DNA of 64,000 nucleotides from Ardenticatenaceae bacterium (GTDB lineage: Bacteria; Chloroflexota; Anaerolineae; Promineifilales; Promineifilaceae). A model generated the notes under the pieces. That model was not told the DNA's origin. It did no database searches and worked only from the letters and a program-made list of their open reading frames with translations. Made by a program: the position numbers and the translations under genes. The DNA is taken from the NCBI GenBank assembly GCA_020634315.1, contig JACKBV010000026.1:1-64000 (forward strand), in the 5' to 3' direction. Shown here one piece after another: positions 60,880 through 64,000 of this stretch (its first letter is position 1; every line of letters starts with the position of its first letter).

Positions 60880-61959
60880 TTAATTTACCCACACCATTTG
60901 CCCTGTTTCGGTTATGTCATAACCCCCTAAATCGGTGATCGCTTTGTGTGCTTCCGCCGATTTCAGCCATTGTACCAATGTTTGCACACCGGGCATCGCC
61001 CATGCTTCTTCCGTAATCACCAGGTCGTAGCGCTCTGTTGTCTGCAAAACAAAATCGAGGCCATAAGCCAGTGCTGCCGCTTCCACCCCCAGGCCAACAT
61101 CTGCCTGTCCTTCGGCGACTGCGCCCGCTACCTGCAAATGCGTCTTGACCTCTTCTTCGTACCCCTGGATGAAAGCTGGATTGACGCCTAACTGCTGACA
61201 GCGCATGTCCAGCCAGAGGCGTGTGCCTGCACCTGTTTGGCGATTGATGAAGCGGATGTTTGGCTTTGTCAGGTCAGGCAGGTCATGAATTTGCAGCGGA
61301 TTGCCGGGGAAGACGATTAAACCGAGGCGGCGATGGGCGAGGGTGAGCATGGCGACGCGGCGACCAGGCAGCATGCGTGTGATGAATGGTTCGTTGTAAC
61401 AGTTGCTGTCTGCGTCCCACAAATGGCAGCCGGCAATGTCGGCTCCTTGTCGCGCCAGTGCCATCAACCCGCCCATGCTGCCCACAAATGTGACACTCAG
61501 TTCGTAATCGGGAGCCAGATCAGGGAAACGGCCGTCTATCAGCGAAATAATCGGATCATGGCTGCCCACAAAGCGCAGCAGCTTTTTCGGCGGCGCTTCC
61601 GGATCGCCAAAACGGGATTGCCAACGCGCCAACACATCTCGCGTCGCCTCTTCCGTCTCCTTTGGCGTATATCCGGCAGCCATCATTTCCAGGAGAAACG
61701 CCTCCACACGATTGACTAATGTAGCTCGCCGCAGCGTCGTCTGCGTGACCGCAGGCGAGGCCACGCGTGTTCCTTGCCCTACCTGAGTGCTGATCAACCC
61801 TTGCAGCGTCAACTCCCGATAAGCACGCTGCACCGTGCCAGGGGCGCAGCCCCACCGTTTTGACATGCTGCGCACAGATGGCAGACTGTCCCCCACCTTT
61901 AGGGTTCCATTCATGATGTTTTGCCTGATTTCAGCGGTTATCTCTTTAAAAACGGACAT
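60880..61959 (-). CDS. GntR-type HTH fused to a molybdate-binding-like (PBP) domain
   Basis: The ATG at 61959 has AAGGTAAAC upstream and starts MSVFKEITAEIRQNIMNG, the usual GntR beginning; 359 residues. The HTH (LPSVRSMSKRWGCAPGTVQRAYREL) is of the YtrA/GntR kind. From about 120 the protein is like the cytoplasmic binding-protein domain found in molybdate/tungstate regulators (LRFVGSHDPIISLIDGRF… INRQTGAGTRLWLDM… VGLGVEAAA). It lies divergent from a molybdenum enzyme and next to a perfect palindrome covering both promoters, so it likely represses or tunes both in response to molybdate or a related ligand (inference). Confidence 0.85.
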   Translation of the reverse strand: MSVFKEITAEIRQNIMNGTLKVGDSLPSVRSMSKRWGCAPGTVQRAYRELTLQGLISTQVGQGTRVASPAVTQTTLRRATLVNRVEAFLLEMMAAGYTPKETEEATRDVLARWQSRFGDPEAPPKKLLRFVGSHDPIISLIDGRFPDLAPDYELSVTFVGSMGGLMALARQGADIAGCHLWDADSNCYNEPFITRMLPGRRVAMLTLAHRRLGLIVFPGNPLQIHDLPDLTKPNIRFINRQTGAGTRLWLDMRCQQLGVNPAFIQGYEEEVKTHLQVAGAVAEGQADVGLGVEAAALAYGLDFVLQTTERYDLVITEEAWAMPGVQTLVQWLKSAEAHKAITDLGGYDITETGQMVWVN

Positions 61960-62018
61960 GTTTACCTTGCCCTTTTGCCAGATTAAGGCCTTGCTTTTCG
62001 GCATGACTGTATACCCCA

Positions 62019-62046
62019 ATTGTACAGATTGTACTAAGTGTGTCAA
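62019..62046 (-). promoter_or_regulatory. Promoter of the GntR-type regulator
   Basis: On the minus strand TTGACA (62046-62041), a 16-bp spacer and TACAAT (62024-62019). The -35 is inside the palindrome at 62038-62060. Confidence 0.6.
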
Positions 62047-62060
62047 TTCAATTGACACAC
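62038..62060. promoter_or_regulatory. Perfect 23-bp palindromic operator shared by divergent promoters
   Basis: Two 11-bp arms (GTGTGTCAATT and AATTGACACAC) flank a single C. Both the leftward and rightward -35 boxes are inside it, so a bound repressor would block both. Confidence 0.8.
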
Positions 62061-62080
62061 TCGCGGGGCGCTTTTATACT
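62052..62080 (+). promoter_or_regulatory. Sigma70 promoter of the aldehyde oxidoreductase gene
   Basis: TTGACA (62052-62057), 17-bp spacer, TATACT (62075-62080). Start near 62087 gives a leader of about 190 nt that contains the terminator hairpin at 62213-62240. Confidence 0.75.
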
Positions 62081-62212
62081 TTGTTTGTGAGTCAGGCACG
62101 TAAGAACAAATCGATTGTGATTCACGAAATGTAATGAGTTTACCGTTCTTTTTTTCCCACGTTTGTAACCCATTGTGCGCAAGAATGTGTGCAACGGTTT
62201 TGTTATTATGTT

Positions 62213-62248
62213 AAGGGGCAGCGTCACAACGCTGCCCCTTTCTGTTTT
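62213..62248 (+). terminator. Intrinsic terminator/attenuator in the leader of the aldehyde oxidoreductase gene
   Basis: A 12-bp perfect stem (AAGGGGCAGCGT 62213-62224, ACGCTGCCCCTT 62229-62240) with a CACA loop and a TCTGTTTTT tail lies only 30 nt before the ATG, downstream of the promoter at 62052-62080. Its location within the leader implies conditional termination. The 125 nt before it are not a pattern I recognise. Confidence 0.7.
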
Positions 62249-62277
62249 TCTTGACGGAGAAATTCTGGAGGTTAACA

Positions 62278-64000
62278 TGCATCAATCAACTTTTTATGTC
62301 AACGGCGTGCCCAAGACTCTCGTCGTTGACCCGGACATGACGTTGATGGACGTCGTCCGTAAACAACTGTTGCTCACCGGCACAAAGGATGGCTGCGAAG
62401 ATGGTCATTGTGGTGCGTGCGCCGTGTTGGTCAATGGCAAATATACCCTGGCGTGCATCACCAAAATGAGCCGTATTCCGGAAGGTGCAGAGATTTTGAC
62501 GGTGGAAGGCATTGGCACGCCGCAAAGTCTGCATCCGGTGCAAAAGGCATTTGTGCTGCACGGCGCGGCGCAATGTGGTTTTTGCACACCTGGCTTCGTG
62601 GTTTCGGCGGTAGCGCTGTTAAATGAGAACAAGAGTCCCAGCCGTGACGATGTACGGGCCTGGTTCCACAAGCGACACAATATTTGCCGCTGCAATGGCT
62701 ACAAGCCGTATGTGGATGCGGTCATGGATGCGGCTAAGGTGATGCGCGGTGAAATGCCTGCTTCGGCGTTGGAGTACAACGGAAACGGCCGTCTCTGGGG
62801 CAGCAAATACCCACGACCAACGGCCGTTGCCAAAGTCACCGGCACCCTCGACTACGGCTCCGACCTCGGCTTGAGAATGCCGCCGGAAACCCTGCAATTG
62901 GCCCTCGTCCAGGCTAAAGTTTCCCATGCCAACATCCTCAATATCGACACCAGCGAAGCCGAGAAAATGCCCGGCGTCCATGCTGTGCTCACCCACAAAG
63001 ATGTGCAAGGCAAGAACCGCATCACCGGTCTCATCACCTTCCCCACCAACAAAGGGGATGGCTGGGATCGCCCGATTTTGTGCGATGAAAAAGTCTTCCA
63101 ATATGGCGATGCCATCGCCATCGTTGCCGCCGACACGGTCGAACAAGCGCGTGCCGCTGCCGACAAAGTGGTTATTGAATTGGAAGAGCTGCCAGCCTAC
63201 ATGAGTGCCTTGGATTCCATGGCCGAAGACGCCATCGAAATCCACCCCGGCACACCCAACGTTTATTACGAGCAAAAAATCGCCAAGGGCGGCGAAACCG
63301 CCCCGCTCATGGAGAAAGCGGCCTATGTGGTAGAAGACGAATTCTACCTGCAACGGCAGCCCCATTTGACAGTGGAGCCAGACGTTGGTTTTGGCTACAT
63401 TGACGACGAAGGGCGCGTCACCATTCACTCCAAATCCATTGGCCTTTACCTGCATCATGCCATGATTGCCCCTGGTCTTGGCCTTGAACCGGAGAAGCTG
63501 CGTCTGGTACAGAACCCGGCCGGCGCGACATTTGGCTATAAATTCTGCCCGACGATGGAAGCATTGCTCGGTGTAGCCGTTATGGCTTTGCAGCGGCCGG
63601 TCTTCTTGCGTTACGACTATGAACAGCACATGACCTACACGGGCAAGCGCTCCCCCTGGTTCCTGAAGCTCAAGCTTGGCGCGGACGAAGAGGGCAAGTT
63701 GCTTGCCATGGAAAGCGACTGGAGCGTCGATCATGGCCCATACTCCGAGTTTGGCGACCTGTTGACGCTGCGTGGCGCACAGTTTATCGGTGCCGGTTAC
63801 AACATCCCGAACATTCGCGGTATGGGACGCACTGTGGCGACAAACCATGCCTGGGGTGCTCCTTTCCGTGCTTACGGTTCGCCGCCATCCTTCCTGGCCT
63901 CAGAAAGCTTGATGGATGAGCTGGCAGAGAAAATGGGCGTCGATCCGTTGGAACTGCGTTACAAGAATCTGTATCGCCCCGGTTCAACGACGCCTACTGG
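62278..64000 (+). CDS. mop: Molybdenum-containing aldehyde oxidoreductase (MOP type), 3' end beyond window
   Basis: The frame is open to base 64000 (574 codons seen). A GGAGG site precedes the ATG. Residues about 1-75 are the plant-type [2Fe-2S] domain (CEDGHCGACAVLVNGK and then Cys in LACI), about 85-160 the second [2Fe-2S] domain (CGFCTPGF, CRCNGYKPY). The molybdopterin domain starts near 180 (WGSKYPRPTAVAKVTGTLDYG). Long stretches match my memory of Desulfovibrio gigas MOP almost word for word (GKNRITGLITFPTNKGDGWD). It oxidises aldehydes to acids with Moco in the cytoplasm or periplasm. All in one chain, unlike three-subunit xanthine dehydrogenases. Confidence 0.95.

Larger units (their letters stand above)
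251..62826. repeat. Highly iterated palindrome ACGGCCGT (HIP1-like), about 80 copies across the window
   Basis: Hand count of about 80 sites on this segment, for example 251, 3497, 3668, 8014, 12917, 16788, 22023, 34263, 41943, 50937 and 62820. Most extend to AACGGCCGTT or GAAACGGCCGTTTC. Most lie inside genes on either strand, read as Thr-Ala-Val or Asn-Gly-Arg. An 8-bp word is expected about once per 65 kb at even base use. Confidence 0.9.

Noticed and set aside
62052..62080. Extended N-terminus of the GntR regulator starting at 62058
   Set aside because: The added residues are encoded by the operator-promoter DNA and do not fit the family; ATG 61959 has a good ribosome-binding site.

Overview
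The window looks like a chromosomal segment of a Chloroflexota bacterium, probably from the Anaerolineae/Ardenticatenia side. This is an inference from gene content: Thr/Pro-rich surface stalks, a secreted protein ending in a YLPIV-type tail, STAND/TPR proteins, a bacterial XPB helicase and a multi-glycosidase locus. No rRNA, tRNA, CRISPR array, transposase or phage gene was seen. The most obvious genome-scale feature is the palindrome ACGGCCGT, which I count by hand at about 80 sites where about one is expected by chance. It behaves like the cyanobacterial HIP1 element.

Layout. 1-4.9 kb: an AT-rich STAND/TPR protein cut by the window edge and apparently lacking Walker A, a GNAT enzyme, and acetyl-CoA synthetase ending at a bidirectional terminator. 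5-10.9 kb (minus strand): sensor histidine kinase, Thr/Pro-stalk surface protein, membrane-anchored glycosidase-like protein and TPR lipoprotein. 11.3-16.2 kb: a MerR regulator and a zinc/cadmium-type P1B ATPase with a textbook MerR promoter, then two membrane proteins. 16.5-23.0 kb: XPB-type helicase followed by two large SAP/Helicase_C_3-like partner proteins, one with a SWIM zinc finger. 23-39.8 kb (minus strand): a sugar-utilisation locus with GH3, a GH29-GH3 double enzyme, a LacI regulator, a YicI-type GH31 alpha-xylosidase and an Opp/Dpp-type ABC importer. The enzyme set fits xyloglucan oligosaccharides.

39.9-44.7 kb: a secreted beta-propeller-like protein made of two almost identical 480-residue halves, a PhyH-type dioxygenase, and intergenic repeats. 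44.7-57.2 kb (plus strand): a long glycoconjugate cluster. GT2, PAP2-like, SqdX-like GT4, a GT-B transferase and an SpsF-type cytidylyltransferase are followed by a split transketolase, class III aminotransferase, SDR, KdsC-like phosphatase, NeuB-like synthase, a GNAT-fold protein and a metallophosphoesterase. An array of TTAAC repeats at about 11-bp steps precedes it and resembles a PHO box. The second half looks like a route to a CMP-activated keto-sugar acid of unknown structure.

57.3-60.0 kb: two solute-binding-like surface proteins, the second fused to a VWA domain. 60.1-64 kb: a molybdenum module with a DUF364-like protein, a GntR-HTH/molybdate-binding-like regulator, and, divergently, a Desulfovibrio-MOP-like aldehyde oxidoreductase that runs off the window. 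The two divergent promoters share one perfect palindrome, and an intrinsic-terminator hairpin sits in the enzyme's leader.

Several genes (merR, the P1B ATPase, the 7439 glycosidase, GT2, possibly the 39778 GH3) have a -10 box ending about 6-10 nt before the start codon, which suggests leaderless or nearly leaderless mRNAs.
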